Source: Bondarzewia mesenterica (Eukaryota; Basidiomycota; Agaricomycetes; Russulales; Bondarzewiaceae). From it: a stretch of DNA of 64,000 nt. Shown in pieces: positions 15,031-25,623 of the stretch. The stretch lies in assembly GCA_004802705.1 (NCBI GenBank), contig SGPL01000086.1, forward strand, positions 18,047 through 82,046. The letters run 5' to 3'. Numbering within the stretch: position 1 is the first letter of the stretch; each line of letters opens with the position of its first letter. A model generated the notes under the pieces. It had not been told where the DNA came from. It worked only from the letters and a program-made list of their open reading frames with translations, and did no database searches. The translations under genes were made by a program, and so were the position numbers.

Positions 15031-16250
15031 TCATTTCCTCGACTTCTTCTTCTTTCCTTCGGCCCCACTCGTCTCACCCCCGCTCGGCTCGTCCCCGCTG
15101 CCCACAGCGCCTGTTTTCTTGCTCTTGCCCTTCTTGAGATGGTGTTGAGGGATCCACTCTTCCTGGTACCCGCCAGCGCCAGTAGCAGTGACGGTACCTA
15201 CGGGGGCGGAGACCACCGGCTTGCGGACCCTCTTGGGCTGAGGTATGAAGGTGAGGTAGGCAAAGTAGCCTAAGGCGGAAACAATTCCGAGAACCATCGC
15301 ATATGTTGTCAGACTGTCGATGTCGAGTACGAGTCGTCAGAGCACGTCAGGTAGTAAATAGGGGGAGGCGTACAGCTTGAAATCCAAGAAAGAGAGTTCG
15401 GGTTCGACAATCGTGACGATGGAGTCATAGGCGGAGACGCGGTATCTCTTGCCCTGTATCAATGACGGTCAAATCTCGATTCGAAAGGATCAGGGAATAC
15501 AAACCTCAGTGATGTGCTCGAGCCAGAGGTTGAGCTTAGTGTCACCGGTCTATGAGTTACCAGATGTGAGCAGCATGAATCAAGCTTCACATGAGCCAAT
15601 ATTACCTTGAATCTATGACCCATAGGATTGTCAGATACTTAAGAGAGAAAAGCCGTACGGAGCAAACTCACTCGCTATAGAACGAATATGGCAGGCGCAT
15701 CTTCGCGCCCTCAATCAAATAAATCCCATACGTCAGATTGTTCGTCTGCCGTACCCATCCCGACAACAAAACGATAAATCAACAAGCATTTGCGACGAAG
15801 CAAAGCTTGAAAACTCACCGCCTTGATCAACTTGTCCGTCTCCGGATGATGGAACGCGCCCGCAACGCTCAATAAAGTGAGATTCTTGCCCGACTTATTC
15901 TCGATGTCCAAGTACAGCTGGTTATTCTCGCCATTGACCACGTCTGCATCGCATTTCATCGCACGGGCGTCAGGCGCGTTAGCAAGTGCAAAGCCCATGA
16001 TCGCGAACTATGTGTAGGGACTTACGACCAAACGGATTGCTCTCCGGGAATGATGCAACGACGACTAGCTCAGGCTCCGTGGGCTCTGCCACCTCTTCTA
16101 CCGGGGCTGGCATGAGGAACCACGTAGCACAGAGATGAGTGCCCCCTAAGGGCAGTAACATGAAGCCTGGAAAAGACACGTACAGACTTCAACAGCAAAC
16201 ACACAGGTCGCCAGCAAGACGACTGCAGAAAGTAATGACCGGACGCGCAT
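15031..16250 (-). CDS. Translocon-associated protein alpha subunit (TRAP-alpha / IRC22 family)
   Basis: The gene starts at 16250 with a signal peptide (MRVRSLLSAVVLLATCVFAVEV) and ends at 15031. The luminal part carries an acidic stretch (PVEEVAEPTEPELVVVASFPESNPFG) and the family motif NQLYLDIENKSGKNLTLLSVAGAFHHPETDKLI. The C-terminal exon has a single transmembrane segment (VLGIVSALGYFAYLTFIP) followed by a lysine-rich cytosolic tail ending KKKKSRK, which can also act as an ER-retention signal. TRAP-alpha sits next to the Sec61 channel in the ER and helps some substrates translocate. Several introns split the gene. The fungal orthologue group includes yeast Irc22. Confidence 0.88.
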
Positions 16251-16496
16251 TATGACCGAAATAACCAAACCAGAGATAAAAAATGCGAGGTACTTTTGAC
16301 AATGGTAGTGAGAGCAGTCTGAGTAAACCTGGACAGAAATCAGCCTGCCACGTCCACTGGTCTCGCTCAGAAGAGGTACGTAAAAGTCATGTGATGTGCA
16401 CATTGAATTTCAGAAATCCGAGATCAATTGTACAAACATGAGTATAGCAAGTAAAAAACATTAGGGATACAGCGATGAATCAACCTTGAGATACAG
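16251..16496. other. Short spacer between TRAP-alpha start and SWD2 stop
   Basis: This 246 bp must hold the TRAP-alpha promoter and the SWD2 3' end. No further feature seen. Confidence 0.4.
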
Positions 16497-17868
16497 TTAC
16501 CCCGGAGGCTTTTTCAGCAATTCCTTCGCTAGCTCGTCTACATCCATAGACTGATCTGGTAACCAAAACGCCTAGAAAAACATTATAGCATGAGGACCCA
16601 GTGACAGAATAACGGTGGAAGGCACGTCGTACCAATTCTGCACCAGCAGTACACATCATCGCCAGCCGTGGATTGAACTTCAGGCATCGGGAAGGCCCAG
16701 GATGCCCATCCATCTTCGCTATTGGCTGCAACCGCATCAACGAAGGCTTCATTTCCGTCTTCGGCTGCAGATTCTGGACATCCCAGACACACACCCTCCC
16801 ATCCAAACTCCCACTCATGACATAATTGCTATCCGGCGTCCACGATACCTCTTCGCCGCTGCACCCCCGCTGCGGCTCTATACTCGACGGGGAGTCTATC
16901 CGTCTTCGTTCCAACCCCACATGGCCCTCAAGTTTCGCGAGCAGATGGCCCTCGAAAGCGTCCATGATGTAGTGCGCATCCCCGGAGCAGCCAATAAGGA
17001 GATACTTGCCGTTGCTAGAGAAAGTCATAGATGTGATATATATGGCACGTGGAGGATAACTGATAAGTGTCAGTGACGGGTCCTCGAGAGTGATGGTGAG
17101 GAACGGGGCCTTGTCGAAATTCGCGTGGTCATAGAGGAGGATACGGGAAAATTGGTTGACGGCAACTGCGAATACGACGCCAGTGCTATCGTAGGCGACT
17201 ACAGGAGTTGCAGGGAGGTTGAGCAGACCGCGACAAGTTGGGGCTCGTAGATCCCACAACCGCACAGTCTTATCCATAGACGCAGACATAAATCCATCGT
17301 CTACTGGAGACATTTCCAAGGACACTACTTTTTGTTTGTGGCCCTTGAAGTATTGCAGATATTTGTTGTCGTGCAGAGAATGATATCGGATGGTATCGTC
17401 CTCTTTTGTGGATGCGTGAATGATAGCCGTGTTCTTGTGAGTGAAACGAGGCAGATCAACTCCGTATTTCTTCGAAAAAAGGGTCTTGAGATGTCTGAAA
17501 CGCTGTCTTAGTTGGAACACTCAAGGATAGCAATAATGCGTTCGGGAACTTGCTTGCCAGTTTTGCAGTTATACAGCCGGAAGGTCTCATCCTCTGCGGC
17601 CGTGATGAGCTGGTCACCTCTGTCATCAAACGAGATGCCTGTTATATGTCGAATGCCTTGGTTGGGTGGGGATCGACCTCCTGGAGTCGGCGGAGCGGGA
17701 GGGTCGACGGCATTTTTAAATATTTTGGCAGGTTTCAGTTTGTTCTGCAAGACCAAAAATCAACACCACTTCAATTGTTCTCCAGAATGATACGGCTACC
17801 ATTAAAGCGGGTGTCAGTGTCAACGTTGCTGCCTGCGGTTGGACCACATTGTTCGCAGGAGGAGCCAT
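16497..17868 (-). CDS. SWD2: WD40 protein SWD2 (WDR82), COMPASS and cleavage/polyadenylation factor subunit
   Basis: Translation starts at 17868 (MAPPANNVVQPQ) and ends at 16497 (ELAKELLKKPPG). The product contains a series of WD40 repeats: ITGISFDDRGDQLITAAEDETFRLYNCKTG, then KYLQYFKGHKQKVVSLEMSP with SASMDKTVRLWDLRAP, and later YVMSGSLDGRVCVWDVQ. The insert KTLFSKKYGVDLPRFTHKNTAIIHAS is highly characteristic of Swd2/WDR82. Swd2 recruits the H3K4 methyltransferase complex COMPASS to RNA polymerase II and is also part of the cleavage and polyadenylation factor. Most of the coding sequence is one long exon, with short exons at both ends. It is divergent from RPB5 with only 77 bp between start codons. 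Confidence 0.93.
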
Positions 17869-17945
17869 TTTGGAAAGGAACAACATCGCAGACGCGTTCG
17901 ACCAATACGCGTGCGGAGTTTGAAACACTTTTCCTTCTTCCCGCC
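17869..17945. promoter_or_regulatory. Compact bidirectional promoter SWD2/RPB5
   Basis: Only 77 bp lie between the two start codons, so both genes must be transcribed from overlapping promoter elements. The sequence has no TATA box on either strand. Shared control is inferred from geometry. Confidence 0.6.
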
Positions 17946-18884
17946 ATGTCTGAAGGTGACGACGTCGCAAAACTATGGAAAGTCAACAGGACAATCCATG
18001 AACTCGTTAGGGACCGAGTCAGTACCCGTTAAATATCCACTCTGTGCTCAAGTGCCGACCACCTGCTCTACGTGTAGGGCTTCCAAGTCTCCGACGACGA
18101 AGTAAATATGGATCTCGCCACATTCAAGTCGATGTACGCGAGCAGCGGCGAGAGTGTTGAGTACGCCCAGTTGTCATCATCTACTTTATCTCGGAGATAC
18201 AGGACTCAGTATCTTCCAATGCGTTTTCTCGAAACTCAAAGTCGAAACCAACTCAACTTCTTCACCAACTCATCAACAAATGCCGCGGATCAAATTTTCG
18301 TATTCTTTTCTGACGAAAAGAGTGTCGGCGTTAAAACAATGCGGAAGTCCGTATGTGTTCCTTGGCTGCTGTGCTGAACTGACTTTTATCCATTCAGGCT
18401 CTTGAGTATCCTGGATGAGAAACAGATTAACCGTGGGGTTATCATCTTCCCCGGCACCATGACTTCGTCAGCAAGAAAAGTGTGTCCTTTGATGTCTCAA
18501 CTGAGAATTTCACCTTCACCTAGGCCGATCATACCCAGGTCATTTTGGCTATGCAAAACAAATTCAAGTTGGAGGAATTTGCCGAGGCCGATCTCCTTGT
18601 GAACATAACACATCACAAACTCGTCCCCCGTCATGAAGTTCTGTCTCTAGAAGAAAAAAAAACTTTTGTTAGAGCGATAGTAAGTGTGCGCCCTTCTCGC
18701 CGAATGTTGCATCGATTATAACTTTCTGTGATTCCACAGTCGACTAAAGGAGACTCAGCTGCCGCGCATACAGTTAGCAGACCCAATTGCCCGATACTAT
18801 GGGCTTAGACGTGGGCAGGTTGTCAAAATCACAAGACCGAGCGAGACGAGTGGTCGTTACGCCAGCTACCGCATCTGTTTCTGA
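17946..18884 (+). CDS. RPB5: RNA polymerase I/II/III shared subunit RPB5 (RPABC1)
   Basis: The spliced product begins [33 protein letters not shown]. It continues through [53 protein letters not shown] and ends with the conserved C-terminal assembly domain: [58 protein letters not shown]. These are textbook RPB5 segments, the C-terminal 70 residues being shared with archaeal RpoH. RPB5 forms the lower jaw of all three nuclear polymerases. At least five introns are present, with borders such as GACCGA|GTCAGT and CGGAA|GTCCGT. The stop at 18882-18884 gives the usual RYASYRICF ending. Confidence 0.95.
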
Positions 18885-21730
18885 GTCACGCTTTGTTCTA
18901 CTGGGCGCTTTCCACCGCCACCTCGGGGCTGTGTCCCGTACTTTCACATTCTTGTCGGTCCCCGTTCATTGTCCATCTTCCGTGTTTCCTCACATGTCTG
19001 AACACCATCTTTGTAGACTATTTGACACAATTATCATGCATAGGTTTTATTTTGTTCTGCATTTTATTTTGTCCGAGGATTATTGTTCGTCCGCAATTGT
19101 CTCCCAATGAATTGCTATCAGTTTTCATTAACCTCCGGGGCGGACGTTTCCTATGTGACAAACTTATCAGTGAGTCAACGAGTCCCTTACACGATGTCAA
19201 TGCTGGTATCCTGGTCTACAAGCTGTGTCCATTCTCCAAAACTCTTCCATTTTCTATCGAGTCGGCTGCACCCCTTGTGGATTTCGTTGGGCCTGTGCCT
19301 GCAAACTAGTCCTCGCCTAAGTACTACTCACAAATATAGATTCGATAACAGGAATATTGCCGTAATTGTGGAAGCACATGACTGTCACTGTCTAGCGTAT
19401 TCCGAACAATCTCACAATCTCAGCAACGTGTGGCTTGCAGAAATGTCTTACACATGTCAGTTGATTGCACCCTAGGGAAGACGCTTGAATGACTCGTCCT
19501 CCTGGATAGCAACAGGTGCGCTCAATCTCCCGGATCTTACAACCGGACGGTGGTGGTGTAGTCATTCGTGAGTGACAACCTTTACGTGGAATTTTGCAGA
19601 CCATATTGACCCGCCTCCATTGCGCGGAGTTTACAGAACACCTGTTTCCATTATGAGACCTTCTCGTCAATGAGATGCCATGGAACTTTGACTTTGTACG
19701 AAAACATTATCTTTTTGGATCTTGTCGGTGGAGAACGTCATCCGACTCATTTCGAGCTGATCTTGGCTGTGCGCTCACCATGTCGTGGCACTCGGTGCCT
19801 GCTAAGCGCTGGAAGTGTTGCGACAGCCACTATCGGCTATCTTTACAATTGCCCAAGATCGGATGTGGTCAATGCTAGACTTTGAGCGTCGTCGCTGCCG
19901 ACGCGCTTCACCGACTCGGGATGATGGGCGCTCTCCAACCATGACTGTTTCTTCTGACCTCGCGGACATGAGTTCAAATTTCTGCGCTTATCTGACATCA
20001 GGATATTCTTTACCGCCGCGTCGTTCTTTCTGTGTAAACAGCTGTCTACCCGTGTCTATACTTCTTGAGAGGTCCATGACGTTGACTCTATACCTGGTGA
20101 GCGAACACACATTTCACCTTGTGATGTCCACATGTTGCTAACCATCATCTGAGCGAGAATGGGTCCTGGCAGTGCCATACATCAGACGCGCGTCCGAGGT
20201 GCAAATGCTGTGAGCATGGTCTTGACATCCTCTCCACAATCTAAGTGCCGTGAGGATACCACATGGGCCTCGCCGGAAACTCTTTTGTTCCGCGATCTCT
20301 TAATGCTCGAATGATGTTCCACTGTGCAAATAAATTTACACAGGGGTGGTATCAGCGGGAGGTTTGTACACAATCGAAACAGGGAGCAGGAACAGTTAAA
20401 TTCCCATTTGCGATGTAGCCTTGCGGTATGTTGAAGATTATGCTTGGTTGGGCCAACGTGAACGATACTGACGGCTGCTCATGTCGACAAATGCCATTGA
20501 AGAACGCATTGTCCTAGCTTCCAACTCGTATTGATTCCACTGCGAAGTTTGACGCGGCACGGAAGCGGGTCTCTTGCTCAGTATCTATGTTCCGAAACGA
20601 GTTAGGCTGACGGCATTGCTATGAATATGTCCGTGGTCAGCGTCAAGTTCGTTCGCCACTGCATTCCAGCCACCATACGCTGTGCCGGATCCTGCTCTGA
20701 CCCCTATATCAACTGGTCGTTGTATCATAATTGGGACTGCGTCATGAGCGGAATCTTCGTACGGTGCGTTGACATTTCCTTTTATGTATCGTGCTTGCCT
20801 TGTAGTCTTATCCTGTACTCTGGTCTGAGACTGAGTACTGAGTATTCATCCAGTGCCAACCTAGCTATCCCGTCATTCAAGACAGCGCTGATCCTGTTTA
20901 CGTAATTGTTTCATACTTTCAGAGTTTTTTTTTTTNNNNNNNNNNNNNNNNNNNNNNNNNNNNNNNNNNNNNNNNNNNNNNANNGNTCGCGGTGCGAAAG
21001 CGGTGAACCGTGCATAACTGGACACGTTTGTATTTCGACCATTTCACGCCCGAATCCGGAGGTTTAATGTCAGCGCTACGGTGCTGCCCATCCAACGCTA
21101 CCAGCGTTGGTCACTGCAGTGCTCGGCGCTAATATTCACCGCCTTCATCTGATTGTTTCCGACTCATTCTCTAGATGAGAATAAGCATGGAAGCAGTCTT
21201 TGTCGGACGAAGCGTTCTTTTCTTTTCTTTTTCAATCTCCTGCGAACAGATCCCGCACGCTATGATTTTTTTTTGGCAATCATGAACCATCTAGTTTGAC
21301 GGCCACTCTTACAGCTCTGGATAAATCTCACAAAATGTCTTCTCGATTGGTGAGTCTGCGGCAGGCATGTGTAAACAGTACATGTCCGCTGACACATCTC
21401 TACACACTGCCCCCATCATGAACAACTTGTGGCATGCTCCAAGAAATCCCGATGATTTATCCAAGAGTTTTCTAGAAAAAACATTCCAATGCACATCTTC
21501 GAATTAGGCACAGTTTCCATTTACTCAGGTTACCTTCGGGGCCAAAATCCAGGTTCGAATAACCTCGGGAGTCTTATCCATATCATGGTCCCTCTGCTCG
21601 TCTTGAAACGGGATCTGAGATCATCCTTACATCAATCTATGGCTTGGTATGTAGATCGCATCTCTCCATCTAACCTTGGAAAGCATTAAGTCAGACTCAG
21701 CTTTTACCCCATCCAGCTGGATGTGCTGCG
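18885..21730. other. Gene-poor region containing an assembly gap
   Basis: Short open frames in both strands do not join into any recognisable product. A tract of 11 T (20925-20935) runs directly into an unsequenced block (20936-20986, nearly all N). The sequence after the gap (20987-21700) is ordinary in composition but also shows no gene. A gene fragment hidden by the gap cannot be excluded. Confidence 0.5.
20936..20986. other. Assembly gap (run of N)
   Basis: About 50 undetermined bases with two isolated called bases inside. It sits next to an 11-base T run, so the break probably reflects a homopolymer or repeat. True gap size is unknown. Confidence 0.95.
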
Positions 21731-21736
21731 TATAAA
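21731..21736 (+). promoter_or_regulatory. TATA box of the sesquiterpene synthase gene
   Basis: TATAAA lies 108 bp upstream of the start codon, followed by a C/T-rich leader with TTTTACCTCTCTCAATCATC-type sequence. This is typical spacing for a regulated fungal promoter. Confidence 0.5.
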
Positions 21737-21843
21737 TGTCGACAGAAATGTCCAAAGGCATTCCGCATTCACAATCCACCTTTTACCTCTCTCAATCATC
21801 ACATCGACCGCCATCAAACTACTAACAGCTTCTATCGCCAACC

Positions 21844-22972
21844 ATGCCTTCCATTGTTGACCGCTTCTACATTCCCGATCTACTTTCTCTCTCAACGCCC
21901 TTCAAGGGCTCCACCAACCCTCACTACAAGAAGGCTGCTGCCGAGTCGAGGGCATGGGTCAACTCTTACAATTTCTTCACCGACCGGAAACGTGCCGACT
22001 TCATTCAAGGTTGCAATGAGCTTCTCGTCTCGCACACATACCCCCACGCAGGCTACGAGGAGTTCCGTACCTGTTGCGACTTCGTCAACCTTCTATTCGT
22101 TGTCGACGAGGTCAGCGATGACCAGAACGGTGTCGACGCACGGCAAACTGGCAACGTCTACCTCAATGCTATGCGCGATGCCGAGTGGGACGATGGGTCG
22201 TCTTTGGCTCGGATGACAAAGGAGTAAGCTTATGTCTCGATTCAATACCACTGTGGGCGACCATCTAACGTCGCCCCAACACTTAGATTCCGAGCGCGCC
22301 TCCTTCGCTCGGCGGGCCCAAATTCCTTCCGCCGTTTCCTCAAGCACAGTGCGGACTATATCGACTGTGTAGCAAAAGAGGCGGAATATCGTGAGCGCGG
22401 CGTGGTCCTCGACGAAGCATCTTTCAGGGATCTTCGACGGGAGAACAGCGCGATTCGTCTATGCTTCGGTCTGTTTGAATCCACCCTCGGTATCGACCTT
22501 CCGGACAAGGTCTTCGAGGATCCCGTCTTCTCCGACCTATACTTTGCGGCCGCAGATATGGTCTGTTGGGCGAATGTGAGTCGCTTGTCCCGTCTCACCC
22601 TGTTTCCACGGCTAATTCGCCTTTGCTCCTCAGGACGTTTATTCCTACAGAATGGAGGTTGCGAAAGGCCATATTGGCAACAATATCGTCACAGTGCTCA
22701 TGAGATCTAGGGGTTCCGACCTTCAGAGCACCAGCGACTACGTTGGGGAGTATTACAAGGAGTTGATGGAGCGGTACCTCGCCGACAAGCCACGTCTTCG
22801 CTCATTTGGTCCCGAACTCGACGCCGACGTCGCGCTCTACATACGGGCAATGGAGAACTGGCCTATCGGCAACTTGGAGTGGAGTTTTGAGACTTTCCGT
22901 TACTTCGGTCCTCGACACGATGAGGTGAAGCGTACGCGCTTGGTACTCCTCCAGCCTCCTTGTGAGGATTGA
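21844..22972 (+). CDS. Class I sesquiterpene synthase (basidiomycete terpene cyclase)
   Basis: Three exons, 21844-22223, 22287-22575 and 22634-22972, give about 335 residues, the usual size for mushroom sesquiterpene synthases. The aspartate-rich metal-binding motif is DEVSD at residues 88-92. The NSE/DTE motif is NDVYSYRME at 223-231, split by the second intron. The C-terminal Arg-Tyr pair is at about 312-313 (ETFRYFG). These residues bind the Mg ions and diphosphate of farnesyl diphosphate, which is ionised and cyclised. The product skeleton cannot be told from sequence. A possible extra 3' intron (GTACGC at about 22932 to ACACAG at 23040) would replace the last dozen residues; I kept the unspliced ending KRTRLVLL... 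No P450 or other tailoring gene is adjacent. The tail-to-tail neighbour encodes mevalonate kinase, an upstream step to the same substrate. Confidence 0.95.
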
Positions 22973-23788
22973 TCGCCTTGTTCGTTTACCCTCTTCTACC
23001 TTCTACCGGACTAGTGCTGACTGACGTTTCTGAAACACAGATGTTTGCTGTCAGCACGAGAGGTTGCCCACTCTTGCTGCCCTCGATCCACCCCCATCCA
23101 GACCAGCTAATTGCCGTTACGGAACATCGACATGCTTGCCGGTGGTAATACAATAATTCGATACAATAATAGACTCTAGATTATACATTTTACATGTTCG
23201 GACCAGTGCTCTATATGTTCTTCCGGATTGCACTTATGCATAGCTTTACGCTCCCGCTATCTCAGCAGCGTTTTACTGTCCCCTTGTGCATGATCCGCGC
23301 CACCGTGAAGTTCGCAATACCCTGCTCACCGTATTCCGTTCCGATTACATTCAATCACTACGAGACTCGGTCACCAATCTATTCAATCACATTGATGATA
23401 TAGCCCCATCTGGCGTTGATATCTAAGGGTAGCTTTGATATGCAGCTCTGGAAAGATCGAGTACCACATAGAACGAATTGATCTAGAGTTCTAGAGCATT
23501 CACCTAAACATTCATACATGCCAAAGGACAAGTTATCTGTCCATCCACAACTAGTCTACCGTGTACCGCGAGGATCGCATCGATACAACTAGACAATTCA
23601 ATGACGATGGCAGATCTGCAGCCATACAATGGAGAGTGCACCATAAGCGACATAGTTTCAAAATGACATACGGCGCGTTGCCAATCCACGTTGACGTACT
23701 CAATCATAATGCATGCAACAGTAATAAAGCCCTAATAATACATCTATATTTACCTCGCTTCCCGTTCACATCTCCCCATGCGATTGCA
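22973..23788. other. Tail-to-tail spacer between terpene synthase and fusion gene
   Basis: Holds the 3' regions of both neighbours. It is AT-rich in places (ATACAATAATTCGATACAATAATAG near 23150). No further gene found. Confidence 0.5.
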
Positions 23789-25623
23789 TCAGACGTACAA
23801 CCACTTACCTCTCGCTTCGGCCCAATCAGACAGCTGTTCAGCACTCTTCTCTCCAAACGCTGCAAGCAACGACTCCTGATGCTCCATGAGCGCGCCATTC
23901 GCGACTTCGTCTCGGGACTCCGGTGGGGTCACCGGTCCATTGTAAGTGTCGTTATACGAAGACAATATGCCGAGTCCACTCCCGCCCACGGAAGTAAGAT
24001 ATGTCTCAAATCCGTCATTAGCCAGAAGGGCCATGAGCTCATGGAGAATAGCCTCATCAACATCTGTTCCGTTGTAATAGAATCTGAGCGCTACTTGAGA
24101 AGGGTACGCTAGCGGACAACTCACCATCAGGTACGAGAGTAACGGAACAACCGCCTCCTCCTGCTCCTGTTAGCTTCGTGCTGAGAGAGTACGGGTGTTT
24201 GGCGGTCTTCGCCCTGATAGATTCCAATACAGGGTGAGATACGCCCAAAGTGACTAGGTGAGCATGATTCTCATTGATCAAGGCCTATCAGAGCGCGTGA
24301 GACAGAACCGCCTCATCAAGAACTTTAACCAGAATAGACCTACCGCGAGCGCCGAAAGGAGCGAGCGTCGGTCGAGCTCAGTATCCAGCAGCGCACGGCG
24401 AGCTTCATCGGTAATGCTCTGGATTGCATCCAATATATGATTCACGATTGCCGGCTCCTGTAAGATTTCCCAATGCATCGTCAAGCCAGACAATCCATGA
24501 TACCAGTATACTGGGACGGGATCACGAGCTTACCTTAAGTTTCTTTTCAGCCACACCGGCAACGAGCCGCTTGGTATCTCGTGGTACCTTCGAGTCCGTG
24601 AGCAAAAAGCGAAGAGACTTGAACCTGTGGCGTTCCCACATCACGTATTAGCACCGATAAGGGGCAAGACACGGAGAAATGACAACTAGCACTCACCCAT
24701 GGATGGCTTCCATTCCTCCCTTGTTGCGGGGGAACCCGTGACGAGTGTACGCCAGGGCGCCGCCATAGACGGAAACAGAATTGTCCACTCCACTGGGATT
24801 TCCATGGAGGATTTTCTCCCCCACAAAAGCCCACCGGTTGATTTCCTCAGCAATATCGGACGGAATGGCATGACGACCTTGGTGAGAGACGTGTATGTGA
24901 CCCGGGTCGTTTGCATCAGGCTCTCGAGTTGGGGGCGGGAGCGGGGGAAGGGAAACACGCTGGTGCAGAAGGAGTAAAGCCGATGCTATACAAACAGAAA
25001 AGGATGCCGAAGATCCGAGGCCTGCACCGACGGGCAAGGTCGATCTCAGAGAAACGCCAAACGACGGCCTTATAGAAAATCATAAACGGTTAGCACGCAA
25101 GAACGGAAGATCAGCAAGTTCCTGTCCCCACCTCTCACCACCGTGCGCCATTACCATGTATAGGTACAAGAACGCGACTGCCGCCATCTTCGCGTTTGGA
25201 TTAGACTCGATAGTATCGGGCAAGGCCCTCTTTGAGATAGCGTCCACCAATCTCAGATCTAAAAGTTCCGGATGTTCATCCCCTACTCCAACAGACGTAG
25301 CGGCATCCCACGGAAGATCATCCAAAACCCATTCATGTCTAAAGTCTCCGATGTCTGCAAAATGGATATCGATCTTGCCATCATGCCGAGGAGATGTGAG
25401 TCCGTAGCAACGTAGGTCCACTGATGCCGCCACCGCAGTCTACACCAAAAACGAACGGGAAAAACAAGAAGAAATTAAGAATTGTCAGGGTCGGGTTCCG
25501 CGCTCGGAATTACAAGCCGGGATGAATCTCGGCCCGGATTGAATTCCACACTCACCACACCGTGCACCACAGCATGCTCTCCAAAAAGGATGACCTTGCC
25601 CGGAGCAGACACGAACCACTCCC
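23789..25623 (-). other. Mevalonate kinase module (GHMP kinase, ERG12-like)
   Basis: The C-terminal half of the fusion has the three GHMP signatures in order: SAPGKVILFGEHAVVHGV; LPVGAGLGSSASFSVCIASALL (ATP-binding glycine/serine loop) followed by ILHGNPSGVDNSVSVYGGAL; and KLTGAGGGGCSVTLVPD. The acidic C-terminal region has DEAILHELMALLANDGFETYLTSVGGSGLGIL. All active-site motifs look intact. The splice donor-like GTAAGT near 23805 could give a different last few residues. It catalyses ATP-dependent phosphorylation of mevalonate, in the route to farnesyl diphosphate. Confidence 0.9.

Noticed and set aside
19083..20141. Several open frames of 70-130 codons after RPB5
   Set aside because: They overlap in different frames without consistent splicing and have no recognisable motif.
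22932..23160. Extra 3' intron and exon for the sesquiterpene synthase
   Set aside because: Splice signals are acceptable, but the resulting tail (CCQHERLPTLAALDPPPS) is less like a terpene synthase end than the unspliced KRTRLVLL; kept only as an alternative.
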